A program made the position numbers and the translations under genes. Shown one piece after another: positions 1 to 7,284 of a stretch of DNA of 64,000 nt. The DNA lies in the NCBI RefSeq assembly GCF_014203595.1, contig NZ_JACHJK010000007.1, positions 451,527 to 515,526 on the forward strand, written 5' to 3'. The notes below the pieces were generated by a model that saw only the letters and a list, made by a program, of their open reading frames with translations, had not been told where the DNA came from and ran no database searches. Source of the stretch: Streptomyces echinatus. GTDB lineage: Bacteria > Actinomycetota > Actinomycetes > Streptomycetales > Streptomycetaceae. Position 1 is the stretch's first letter. Each line of letters starts with the position of its first letter.

Positions 1-1
1 G

Positions 2-643
2 TCAGTCCAGGTCCTCGAACACGTCCGCGAAGTCCAGGCCGGACAGGTCCGGCAGCGTCAGGTCCGGGGCCGGCGGTCCGGGCAGCGCGAGGTGCGAGGC
101 CCTCATGTCCGGCAGCGCGAGGTCCGTGAGCGGCAACTCCGTTGCCCCCGGCCGGGTGACGCGCGTAGCGAACGCGTCGCGGCGGCACCCCGCGTCGGGA
201 TCGTGGACGTCCTCGTGGACCAGTGCCCAGACCGTCACCTCGCCCAGGACGTCGTCCCGGACGCCCCAGTCGTTGGCCAGGGCCGTGATGATGTTCAGCC
301 CGCGGCCGCCGTGTGCCGTCACCGACGGCGTGGCGGGCGCCGGGCGGGTCGGCCCGCCGCCGTCCGTGACCTCCACGATGAGCCGCCCGCGCGTGTCGAC
401 CCGCCATGCGGCGCGGACGTCGCCGTCCCCGGCCGGAGCGTTCCCCAGGGGCCGCCCGTGTTTGCAGGCATTGCTCAGCAGTTCGGAAAGGATCAGCACG
501 GCATCGTCGATGACCGGTTCCGATACGCCACCGCTGCGCAGCTGCGCCCGCATCCGGTGCCGCGCCTTCCCCACGCCCGCAGGGCCGTGGGGTACGGCCA
601 TGCTCGACGACGTCGGCACTTCCTGTGCCACCACCAACGCCAC
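2..643 (-). CDS. RsbW-like ATP-binding regulator (HATPase_c)
   Basis: This 213-residue protein has a single GHKL ATPase fold of the SpoIIAB/RsbW anti-sigma type. The N box ELLSNACKHG lies near residue 55, followed by a VTDGGGP nucleotide-binding loop and a GGRGLNII loop. No DHp or sensor domain is present, so it is probably a cytoplasmic anti-sigma-like kinase or binding protein; its partner cannot be read from the sequence. I chose the GTG at 643 because GGAGG lies eight bases upstream; the frame stays open further upstream but without family similarity. The C-terminal tail repeats short L-A/T-L-P-D units and is probably disordered. Confidence 0.85.
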   Translation of the reverse strand: MALVVAQEVPTSSSMAVPHGPAGVGKARHRMRAQLRSGGVSEPVIDDAVLILSELLSNACKHGRPLGNAPAGDGDVRAAWRVDTRGRLIVEVTDGGGPTRPAPATPSVTAHGGRGLNIITALANDWGVRDDVLGEVTVWALVHEDVHDPDAGCRRDAFATRVTRPGATELPLTDLALPDMRASHLALPGPPAPDLTLPDLSGLDFADVFEDLD

Positions 644-836
644 CCCCGAGACCTCCTTCGCCCCACGCCACGGTGTGGATGCCCCTTTGGCCTGTACCGG
701 AAACCGGCCAATCCTCTTCCGGTGACGCACTCGACGCGGCGGTATACGGAACGAACGCGCCGGAGCACTCCCCGTGACGAACGCCGCCCGGCCGTGACCG
801 GTATGGCCGGATCCGTCGGGTCGCGGACCGGTGGTC

Positions 837-1664
837 TCAGCGGCCCAGTCGGCGCAGCACCGCGCTCGGGCGGTTGGTGATGACGGCGTCGACGCCCAGC
901 TCGGCACAGAGGTCGACGTCCTCGGGCTCGTTCACGGTCCACACGTGGACCTGGTGGCCGGCCCGCTTCAGGCGCTCCACATAGGCGGGGTGGTTGCGCA
1001 CGATGCGGATCGAGGGGCCCGCGATGTGCACGCCCGCGGGCAGCCGCCCGTCGCGCAGCCGGGGCGAGACGAACTGCATCAGATAGACGGCCGGCAGCGT
1101 CGGCGCCGCGGCACGCACGCGGTGCAGCGAACGGGCCGAGAAGCTCATGATCCGTACCGGTGACTCGGCCGCGGAGGCCGGGGCGTCCAGGCCGAACCGC
1201 TTCAGCAGCGTCAGCAGCCGCTCCTCCACCTGACCCGCCCAGCGCGTGGGGTGCTTGGTCTCGATGGCCAGTTCCACCCGCCGCCCGGCGTCGGCGACCA
1301 GTTCCAGCAGCCGTTCCAGGGTCAGTACGGAGGTCTCCTCGCGGTCCTCCGGCCGGTGCTCCCAGTCGGGCTCCTCGTCCCGCCCGCGCCAGGCCTCGCG
1401 CGTCTTCCAGGAGCCGAAGTCGAGGGCGGCCAGGTCGGCCAGCTCCAGCGCGGAGACCGCGCCGCGGCCGTTGGACGTACGGTTCACCCGCCGGTCGTGG
1501 ACACAGACCAGATGGCCGTCGGCGGTCAGTCGTACGTCGCACTCCAGGGCGTCGGCGCCGTCCTCGATCGCCTTCCGGTAGGCGGCGAGGGTGTGCTCGG
1601 GGGCGTCCTCGGAGGCGCCTCGGTGGGCGACGACCTGGAGGGTGTGCTGTGGTGCGTGGGTCAC
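837..1664 (-). CDS. Glycerophosphodiester phosphodiesterase
   Basis: The protein (275 residues) belongs to the GDPD TIM-barrel family, which hydrolyses glycerophosphodiesters to glycerol-3-phosphate and an alcohol. The N-terminal signature HRGASEDAPEHT supplies the catalytic His and a metal-binding Glu. ECDVRLTADG and the VHD motif follow with further metal and catalytic residues, and IETKHPT is the internal barrel motif. There is no signal peptide, so it should act in the cytosol. Length is normal for the bacterial family. It has no obvious operon partner; the ATPase gene downstream is separated by about 190 bases. Confidence 0.93.
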   Translation of the reverse strand: MTHAPQHTLQVVAHRGASEDAPEHTLAAYRKAIEDGADALECDVRLTADGHLVCVHDRRVNRTSNGRGAVSALELADLAALDFGSWKTREAWRGRDEEPDWEHRPEDREETSVLTLERLLELVADAGRRVELAIETKHPTRWAGQVEERLLTLLKRFGLDAPASAAESPVRIMSFSARSLHRVRAAAPTLPAVYLMQFVSPRLRDGRLPAGVHIAGPSIRIVRNHPAYVERLKRAGHQVHVWTVNEPEDVDLCAELGVDAVITNRPSAVLRRLGR

Positions 1665-1749
1665 CGCGTCATGGTGCCATCGTCACCGGGTACACGGGGC
1701 TGCGCGGATACGTCCGTGCGACGAACGGGGGCGCGCACCCCCGCCCGCT

Positions 1750-1791
1750 TATGTAACTTTTGCCCTAGAGGTCGCGGTACATCCTATGTAA
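1750..1791 (+). promoter_or_regulatory. Direct repeat TATGTAA upstream of htrA-like gene
   Basis: Two copies of TATGTAA lie at 1750-1756 and 1785-1791, in an AT-richer patch 140-180 bases before the protease start. They could be promoter or regulator contacts; no transcription start is visible. Confidence 0.25.
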
Positions 1792-1870
1792 AGAGGACTG
1801 CCGGACCCACAGGCACCGCTTATGGTGCTCTGACGGCCCGTGGGAAAAGCTGGACGCAGACCAGTGCGAC

Positions 1871-1909
1871 CGATGACAACAGGCGATGACAACAGGCGAT
1901 GACAACAGG
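1871..1909 (+). repeat. Three perfect tandem copies of a 13-bp unit before htrA
   Basis: The unit CGATGACAACAGG is repeated three times without mismatch (1871-1883, 1884-1896, 1897-1909) and stops 21 bases before the GTG start of the protease gene, just upstream of its ribosome binding site. Exact tandem repeats are unusual in non-coding Streptomyces DNA. It may be a multi-site operator, part of the 5' leader, or a slippage product. Confidence 0.85.
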
Positions 1910-1930
1910 CGTGGACCGAGGAGAAGAGCT

Positions 1931-3355
1931 GTGAGCACCGAGAACGAGGGCAACGCGGTCCCCCCGGCGCCGTCCGCACCTCCCGTGCCGGTGGGCTCTC
2001 CCGAAACCGCCCCGCAGGGCCCCGCGGCCGCTGGGAACCCGCCGACGGCGCCGCTCCCGCCCGTGCCCCAGGAGAGCCCGGCGGCCCCGGAGCAGGGCGT
2101 GGCCTACCAGCCGGTTCCGGCCCCCGACGGCACCTGGCCGCCGCCACCGGCCACCCCGGCCTACGGCGACGGCGCCGGCCCGGGCGGCCCGGGCGCCGGC
2201 TGGGGAGCCTCGTACCAGCAGCCCGCCCCCAAGCCGCGCAACGGTCGCGGCGGTCTGGTGGCGGCCGTCCTGGTGGCCGCGCTGGTCGCGGGCGGCCTGG
2301 GCGGCGGGCTGGGCTACACGCTGGCCAAGGACAGCGACGGCGGTGGCTCCACCACCGTCTCCGCCTCGGACAGCGCCACGCAGGTCAAGCGCGCGCCGGG
2401 CACCATCGCCCACGTGGCCGCCAAGGCGCTGCCCAGCACGGTGACCATCGAGGCCGAGAGCACCAACGGCGAGGGCGGCACCGGGACCGGGTTCGTCTTC
2501 GACACGCAGGGCCACATCGTCACCAACAACCATGTGGTGGCGGACGCGGTCGACGGCGGCAAGCTCACGGCCACGTTCCCGGACGGCAGGAAGTACGACG
2601 CCGAGGTCGTCGGACACGCGCAGGGGTACGACGTCGCCGTCGTCAAGCTCAAGAACGCCCCCTCCGACCTCAAGCCGCTCGCCCTCGGTGACTCCGACAA
2701 GGTGGCCGTCGGCGACGAGACCATCGCCATCGGCGCCCCCTTCGGCCTGTCCAACACGGTGACGACGGGCATCATCAGCGCCAAGAACCGTCCGGTGGCC
2801 TCCAGCGACGGCAGCTCCACCAGCAAGGCGTCCTACATGAGCGCCCTGCAGACCGACGCGTCCATCAACCCGGGCAACTCCGGCGGCCCGCTGCTGGACG
2901 CCTCGGGCGCGGTCATCGGCATCAACTCCGCGATCCAGTCCTCCAGCAGCGGCGGTTTCGGCGCCGGCCAGTCCGGGTCGATCGGCCTGGGCTTCGCCAT
3001 CCCGATCAACCAGGCCAAGTACGTCGCCCAGCAGCTGATCAAGACCGGCAAGCCGGTGTACGCCAGGATCGGCGCCTCCGTCTCCCTGGAGGAGTCCACC
3101 GACGGCGCGAAGATCACCGACCAGGGCACGGGCGGTGCCGCGGCGGTCGAGTCCGGCGGCCCGGCGGACAAGGCCGGCCTCAAGCCCGGCGACGTCATCA
3201 CCAAGCTCGACGACCACGTGATCGACAGCGGCCCCACCCTGATCGGCGAGATCTGGACCCACAAGCCGGGCGACAAGGTCGCGGTCACCTACAAGCGGGG
3301 CGGCCAGGAGCACTCGGTCTCGATGACGCTGGGCTCGCGCGAGGGCGACAGCTGA
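1931..3355 (+). CDS. Membrane-anchored HtrA/DegP-like serine protease with PDZ domain
   Basis: The protein has 474 residues. A Pro/Ala-rich cytoplasmic segment (about 1-105) is followed by one membrane helix (about 106-131) and an extracellular trypsin-like domain. The catalytic triad is visible: His201 in IVTNNHVVAD, Asp234 in YDVAVVKL and Ser317 in NPGNSGGPLL. A PDZ domain covers roughly 390-465. Such proteases degrade or refold misfolded exported proteins at the outer membrane face. The GTG at 1931 is chosen because GAGGAGAAG precedes it by a few bases. It stands alone, and the tandem repeat upstream is a candidate control element. Confidence 0.94.
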   Translation: MSTENEGNAVPPAPSAPPVPVGSPETAPQGPAAAGNPPTAPLPPVPQESPAAPEQGVAYQPVPAPDGTWPPPPATPAYGDGAGPGGPGAGWGASYQQPAPKPRNGRGGLVAAVLVAALVAGGLGGGLGYTLAKDSDGGGSTTVSASDSATQVKRAPGTIAHVAAKALPSTVTIEAESTNGEGGTGTGFVFDTQGHIVTNNHVVADAVDGGKLTATFPDGRKYDAEVVGHAQGYDVAVVKLKNAPSDLKPLALGDSDKVAVGDETIAIGAPFGLSNTVTTGIISAKNRPVASSDGSSTSKASYMSALQTDASINPGNSGGPLLDASGAVIGINSAIQSSSSGGFGAGQSGSIGLGFAIPINQAKYVAQQLIKTGKPVYARIGASVSLEESTDGAKITDQGTGGAAAVESGGPADKAGLKPGDVITKLDDHVIDSGPTLIGEIWTHKPGDKVAVTYKRGGQEHSVSMTLGSREGDS

Positions 3356-3399
3356 CCCGGACGACGGCGCGAGCGCCGCTCGTGACCCGCTTCGAACGG

Positions 3400-3453
3400 C
3401 CCGGTGGCGGGCCGGGAGGGCGACCACGGCCCCGCGACCCGGTGGCGGGCCGG
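3400..3453 (+). repeat. Direct repeat of 16 bp between htrA and tRNA-Ser
   Basis: CCCGGTGGCGGGCCGG occurs at 3400-3415 and again at 3438-3453. The second copy abuts TAATGT, a plausible -10 element for the tRNA gene. The role is unknown. Confidence 0.4.
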
Positions 3454-3490
3454 TAATGTGTACCCGCGTCGCCGGACTCCGGCGGCGCGG

Positions 3491-3577
3491 GGAGGTGTGC
3501 CCGAGCGGCCTAAGGGAACGGTCTTGAAAACCGTCGTGGCAGCGATGTCACCGTGGGTTCAAATCCCACCGCCTCCG
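3491..3577 (+). tRNA. tRNA-Ser (anticodon UGA)
   Basis: The acceptor strands GGAGGTG and CGCCTCC pair. The anticodon loop CTTGAAA at 3523-3529 carries TGA, a long variable arm follows, and the T arm is GTGGG-TTCAAAT-CCCAC. The long variable arm is typical of tRNA-Ser. CCA is not encoded. Confidence 0.97.
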
Positions 3578-3600
3578 CAGAGGTCATAGATGTGCTGGTC

Positions 3601-3635
3601 GGAAGAGGCGTCCCGCCGTGAGGGGCGCCTCTTCC
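3601..3635 (+). terminator. Hairpin terminator after tRNA-Ser
   Basis: The arms GGAAGAGGCGTCCC and GGGGCGCCTCTTCC form a strong stem 24 bases past the tRNA. There is no U tract, which is common in Streptomyces terminators. Confidence 0.7.
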
Positions 3636-3966
3636 GCGTGCGGGCAGGCTGTCTCGGCTCGGTCCGGCCCGCCGGCGCAAAGTCCCCCCGCGCCGCCCGG
3701 GAGGGGGCCGCGCAGGGGGTGAGGACTCCCCGGTTCGGCGCGGTGCCAGGCACGCCGTGGCCGTGCGCGGCGCTCTCTCATGGCGGGAGGCCCCCCATCG
3801 GCGGGGCCTCCTGCCTGGTCGACGGGTCGGACGGCGACCTCGCGCTCGGTCCACCGCTGGGAGCGCTCGCCGTCGTGCACGGCAGCTCCGTGCGACGGTC
3901 GGAAGGGGTGTCCCGGACGGGACACCCCTTCTCGGTCGTGTGCTGCCGGGTCGTGGGGCCGTCCCG
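3636..3966. other. Intergenic stretch with inverted repeats, no gene seen
   Basis: No reading frame here looks coding. It holds a hairpin around 3780-3813 (GGAGGCCCC against GGGGCCTCC) and the stronger one at 3903-3930, and separates the tRNA from converging genes. Confidence 0.6.
3903..3930. terminator. Hairpin terminator between converging units
   Basis: AAGGGGTGTCCC and GGGACACCCCTT form a perfect 12-bp stem with a GGAC loop, just downstream of the small minus-strand gene at 3967-4209. Confidence 0.75.
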
Positions 3967-4209
3967 CTACTCGACGGCCGGGTCCTCCTGTGTCTGCCGT
4001 ACGGCCTGCCGTACCGCCTGCTCGACCTCGCGCGGGTCGGCCCCCGTCGCCTCGGCGTGCGCCGTGATCGCGGCCCGGACCGCGTCCGAGGCCGTGCAGA
4101 AGCGGCGCCGCTGCTCCTCGTACGCGTCGCCGGTGAGGCCCGCCAGGCGGGCGCGTTCCTCTTCGGCGGTGCGTTCCAGCCTGATCAGTTCATCCGGTAT
4201 GTCCGTCAC
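3967..4209 (-). CDS. Small acidic/charged conserved-looking protein, unknown function
   Basis: I do not recognise a family in this 80-residue protein. It starts at a GTG (4209) with MTDIPDEL and is predicted almost wholly helical, with a heptad-like run from about 8 to 25 and a charged helix at 55-75. It has no signal peptide or membrane segment. It lies just downstream of the primase-polymerase-like gene on the same strand (56-base gap), so the two may be co-transcribed. Confidence 0.65.
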   Translation of the reverse strand: MTDIPDELIRLERTAEEERARLAGLTGDAYEEQRRRFCTASDAVRAAITAHAEATGADPREVEQAVRQAVRQTQEDPAVE

Positions 4210-4265
4210 GATCGGATCGTAAGAGCCATCGCGCCGCAGCGCCTGTCCAGCCGCCGGGCGGCCGG

Positions 4266-5147
4266 TCACGGCTCCTGCTCGGCGGGCCGGTGTCCCGTCA
4301 TCCGGGCCGCCGACGCGATCGTCGCGCGGGCCTCGCGTTCCGACAGACCGGTGTGCAGGGCCGCCTCGGTCAGGGGGGCCGTCAGGGCCGGGCCGATGCC
4401 GTTCTCGTAGGCGCGGCAGGCCGCCCAGAACAGGCGGGTGTTGCGCTGGCCCTCGTGTGCGCCGAGCACGAACTGGACCAGGCCGCGGCCGTGGTCGCCC
4501 GGGGCGGGCGGAGCCGGGTGGTGGGGGCGTGGCGGGGGCAGCAGGAGGCGGAGCAGGGACGGCGGGCAGGGCGCGGGCGCCAGGTGGGCGGTGCCGGGGG
4601 CGGTGGTGTAGACGCCGTGGTCGGTGCGGGAGCCGGGGCCCACGAGGTAGCCGCCGGCGCCCCGGATGTCGATGCCGGGGGCGAGCCGGCCGGCCGAGTT
4701 CGGTACGGCGGTGTCCCGCGGGCCGGTCAGCCACAGATGGCGTCCTCCGCTCGGGGTGAGCACGACCACCGTCTCCGGGATCGTGAACAGATGGCGCAGG
4801 GCCAGTTCGCGCAGGGCGGCCGAGGAGTCCGTGCCGGACTTGGTGTCCAGGTCGACGCCGATCAGGTGGTACGGGGGCAGCCCGCAGGCGATGCCGTAAC
4901 CGGTGGCCCAGGGGGCGGCGGCGAACAGCCGGCGGATGCGGGCCGGGTCGGTGGAGGCGTCGTACACACCGTGCCCGAAGCGACCGCACTCGCCGTGGCA
5001 GGGCGTGGGGTCCGGGTCGTCGCGGTGCGGGGAGCGCAGGGCCGGGAGTTTCGTCCGGGACAGGGGGATGACGGCCAGGCCGCGTTCGGCGGCGGACAGG
5101 GCGTGCGCGAGGGCCAGCGTCGTGGCCTGCCGGTCGGTGGTGGCCAT
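4266..5147 (-). CDS. Bifunctional DNA primase/polymerase-domain protein (Prim-Pol)
   Basis: The protein (293 residues from the ATG at 5147) carries an archaeo-eukaryotic primase/Prim-Pol domain of the type found in actinobacterial plasmids and chromosomes. The acidic catalytic pair is in GVDLDTKSG (Asp99 and Asp101), and the downstream His lies in GGRHLWLTG. A likely zinc-binding cluster CHGEC is at about 50-54. No helicase domain is attached, and no replication genes are adjacent, so this is a stand-alone enzyme of unknown role. The start is uncertain: the frame continues to 5246, and the GGAG before 5147 is very close to the ATG. Confidence 0.8.
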   Translation of the reverse strand: MATTDRQATTLALAHALSAAERGLAVIPLSRTKLPALRSPHRDDPDPTPCHGECGRFGHGVYDASTDPARIRRLFAAAPWATGYGIACGLPPYHLIGVDLDTKSGTDSSAALRELALRHLFTIPETVVVLTPSGGRHLWLTGPRDTAVPNSAGRLAPGIDIRGAGGYLVGPGSRTDHGVYTTAPGTAHLAPAPCPPSLLRLLLPPPRPHHPAPPAPGDHGRGLVQFVLGAHEGQRNTRLFWAACRAYENGIGPALTAPLTEAALHTGLSEREARATIASAARMTGHRPAEQEP

Positions 5148-5480
5148 GACTCCATGTTCGTACTTGTGTTCGAAAAAGGGAAGGGCGACTCCCGGCGACG
5201 CGCCGGAGCCGGGCGGATTGGCCGGAAAAGCGCCGGAACGATTCATCCCCTGTGCCGCTTGAGGGCCGGAAATCCGTACTGCCCCGGCCTGGGGTGAGAG
5301 ATGGCTAAAGATGACGATGAGGGTTTATCGACATGTCATCACGCTTGCGTGCGAATCAGGGCTTCCGAGGTGGTTCGCCGGGGATTCGGTGGGCAACTCT
5401 GGTTGCGCGACGTCGTCCACGACAGTCAAGGCGGTCGGCCAACTGCCTTGGTGCCAGTGCTTGGTTCTGGAGGAAACAAC
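5148..5480. other. Divergent intergenic region upstream of the NepA-like gene
   Basis: No gene is supported here. It must contain the promoters for the minus-strand Prim-Pol gene and the plus-strand secreted-protein gene. Two GAACA-containing motifs face the Prim-Pol gene at about 5156-5173. Confidence 0.5.
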
Positions 5481-5795
5481 ATGGCAAGTATCCGTACCGC
5501 CCGCGTCATCGCCGCCGTCTCCGCCCTTCCGCTCGCAGCCGCTCTCTTCAGCGGTGTCGCGTCGGCGGACAACGGCGCCATCGCGGACGACGGATCGAAC
5601 GCGGGCGTGGCGTCCGTCCTCGGAAGCGGGGTCGTCGGCGACAACAACGGCAACTCGTCCACCACGAACCAGAACGCGGCCGGCTCCGGTGCCTCGAACC
5701 AGAGCAATACCGCCCAGGTCAACGGCTCCGCGTGGACCGCCATCCAGCAGGGCAACGAGAACGTCGCCATCGACTTCACCCACCTGTGGTGGTGA
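5481..5795 (+). CDS. nepA: NepA-like small secreted cell-wall protein
   Basis: The 104-residue precursor has a clear signal peptide (about 1-29, ending GVASA) and a mature chain of roughly 75 residues rich in Asn, Gln, Ser and Gly. Segments such as SGASNQSNTAQVNG and AIQQGNENVAIDF have the Q/N spacing of amyloid-forming rodlin and curli-type repeats, and it ends in LWW. In S. coelicolor NepA is an insoluble wall protein linked to spore dormancy and transcribed with SigN; the match is from memory of features and local gene order. The GGAGG before the ATG at 5481 fixes the start. A hairpin terminator follows. Confidence 0.72.
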   Translation: MASIRTARVIAAVSALPLAAALFSGVASADNGAIADDGSNAGVASVLGSGVVGDNNGNSSTTNQNAAGSGASNQSNTAQVNGSAWTAIQQGNENVAIDFTHLWW

Positions 5796-5860
5796 CCGTC
5801 GGCTGAGGGTCCTCGTGGGGAGGGCCTTCAGTGGGTGTGCTTCGGGGTCGTAACACGTCA

Positions 5861-5888
5861 GCGCGGCGGCACTTCGGTGCCGCCGCGC
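5861..5888 (+). terminator. Terminator of the NepA-like gene
   Basis: GCGCGGCGGCAC and GTGCCGCCGCGC form a perfect 12-bp stem closed by a TTCG tetraloop, about 65 bases after the stop codon. Confidence 0.85.
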
Positions 5889-5923
5889 CGGCGTTTTCCG
5901 GTGGCGGTGGGAGCCGTCCGGCC

Positions 5924-5955
5924 TTGACACCCCCCACGATCTGACGGACAGTCAG
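5924..5955 (+). promoter_or_regulatory. Promoter -35 and operator-like inverted repeat before the MaoC operon
   Basis: TTGACA at 5924-5929 is a perfect -35 element. The palindrome CTGAC-GGACA-GTCAG at 5941-5955 covers where the -10 should fall (GACAGT at 5947-5952). Such a site would suit a TetR-type repressor responding to an acyl-CoA, but no regulator gene lies beside it. Confidence 0.6.
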
Positions 5956-5983
5956 AAACCGGTCCGAGCCAGGGGGTGGTGGC

Positions 5984-6889
5984 GTGAGCGGCGATCAGGC
6001 GTACGACGAACTGGGCGCACGGCTCAAGGAGTTCGAGGGACGTCCGGCCGCCGTCGCCGGTGTCGGCAAGGACCCGGTGAACACGGCCATGATCCGGCAC
6101 TGGTGCGAGGCGCTCGGCGACACGAACCCCGCCTACACCGGCCCGGACGCCGTCGCCCCGCCCACCATGCTCCAGGCCTGGACGATGGGCGGACTGACCG
6201 GACACCGGGGCCGCGCCGGGGCGTACGACGAACTCCTCGGCCTGCTGGACGCCTCGGGCTGCACCTCCGTGGTGGCCACCGACTGCGAGCAGGAGTACCT
6301 GCGGCCCCTGCGGCCGGGCGACGAGGTCACGTTCCACACGGTGATCGAGGAGGTCTCCGCCCGGAAGGCGACCAGGCTGGGCACGGGCTACTTCGTCACC
6401 ACCCGCATGGAGGTACGGGTGGACGGCGAGCCCGTGGGCACCCACCGCTTCCGCGTCCTCAAGTACGCCCCCGCCCCCCGTGCCCCCCGGACGCCCCGGC
6501 CCCGCCCCGTGGTCAACCGGGACAACGCCGGCTTCTGGCGGGGCGTGGCCGAACACCGGCTCCTCATCCAGCGCTGCACGGCCTGCGGCACCCTGCGCCA
6601 CCCCTGGCTGCCCGGCTGCAACAGCTGCGGCGGCCCGGACTGGGACACGGTGGAGGCGAGCGGCGAGGGCACGGTCCACTCGTACGTGGTGATGCACCAC
6701 CCGCCGTTCCCGGCCTTCGACCCCCCGTACGCGGTCGCGCTGATCGAACTCGCCGAGGGGGTGCGGATGGTGAGCAACGTGGTGGGCGTGCCGTACGACA
6801 AGGTGCGTATCGGGCTGCCGGTGCGGCTCGTGTTCCGCCGGTACGACGAGGAGCTGACGCTGCCGGTGTTCGAGGCGGTGAACCGGTGA
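5984..6889 (+). CDS. MaoC-like/FAS1-type dehydratase fused to DUF35 OB-fold (ChsH2-like)
   Basis: Residues about 1-160 form a hot-dog MaoC-like half and residues about 180-300 form a DUF35 domain with a zinc ribbon (Cys198, Cys201, Cys212, Cys215). This fusion is typical of ChsH2, which pairs with a small MaoC protein to hydrate enoyl-CoA during steroid side-chain degradation, while DUF35 docks the Ltp2 aldolase. The next two genes match those partners and overlap by four bases each. The start is a GTG with GGGGGTGG upstream. The real substrate could be another branched acyl-CoA. Confidence 0.85.
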   Translation: MSGDQAYDELGARLKEFEGRPAAVAGVGKDPVNTAMIRHWCEALGDTNPAYTGPDAVAPPTMLQAWTMGGLTGHRGRAGAYDELLGLLDASGCTSVVATDCEQEYLRPLRPGDEVTFHTVIEEVSARKATRLGTGYFVTTRMEVRVDGEPVGTHRFRVLKYAPAPRAPRTPRPRPVVNRDNAGFWRGVAEHRLLIQRCTACGTLRHPWLPGCNSCGGPDWDTVEASGEGTVHSYVVMHHPPFPAFDPPYAVALIELAEGVRMVSNVVGVPYDKVRIGLPVRLVFRRYDEELTLPVFEAVNR

Positions 6890-7284
6890 GGGCCGGCGAC
6901 CGGCTGCCGCCGCTGGAGATCCCGGTGACCCGGACGCTGATCGTGGCGGGCGCGATCGCCTCCCGGGACTACCAGGACGTCCACCACGACCCGGAGCTGG
7001 CCCGGCAGAAGGGGACGCCGGACATCTTCATGAACATCCTGACGACGAACGGCCTGGTCGGCCGGTACGTCACCGACCACTTCGGCCCGACGGCGGTGCT
7101 CCGCAAGGTCTCCATCAGGCTGGGGGCGCCCAACCACCCGGGGGACACGATGGTGCTGACCGGCAGCGTCGAGGCGACCGACGGCGGCACGGCGGTCGTC
7201 CGGGTCACCGGGACCAACGGCCTCGGCACACACGTGACCGGCACGGTGACCGTGACACTCCCCGCCGAGGAGGCCACCCCATGA
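6886..7284 (+). CDS. Small MaoC-family enoyl-CoA hydratase (ChsH1-like)
   Basis: The 132-residue protein is a single hot-dog MaoC domain. It includes SRDYQDVHHDPELA, carrying the hydratase 2 motif with Asp and His that activate water, and the terminal VTGTVTVTLP strand. It would form a heteromer with the upstream fused subunit, which lacks this active-site motif. The GTG start overlaps the upstream stop (GTGA), and its own stop overlaps the next start (ATGA), so translation is coupled. Confidence 0.86.
   Translation: MRAGDRLPPLEIPVTRTLIVAGAIASRDYQDVHHDPELARQKGTPDIFMNILTTNGLVGRYVTDHFGPTAVLRKVSIRLGAPNHPGDTMVLTGSVEATDGGTAVVRVTGTNGLGTHVTGTVTVTLPAEEATP

Noticed and set aside
5155..5175. SOS-box-like sequence (CGAAC-N4-GTACG) before the Prim-Pol gene
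   Set aside because: It differs from the actinobacterial LexA consensus at one key base and I cannot judge its significance without a genome scan.
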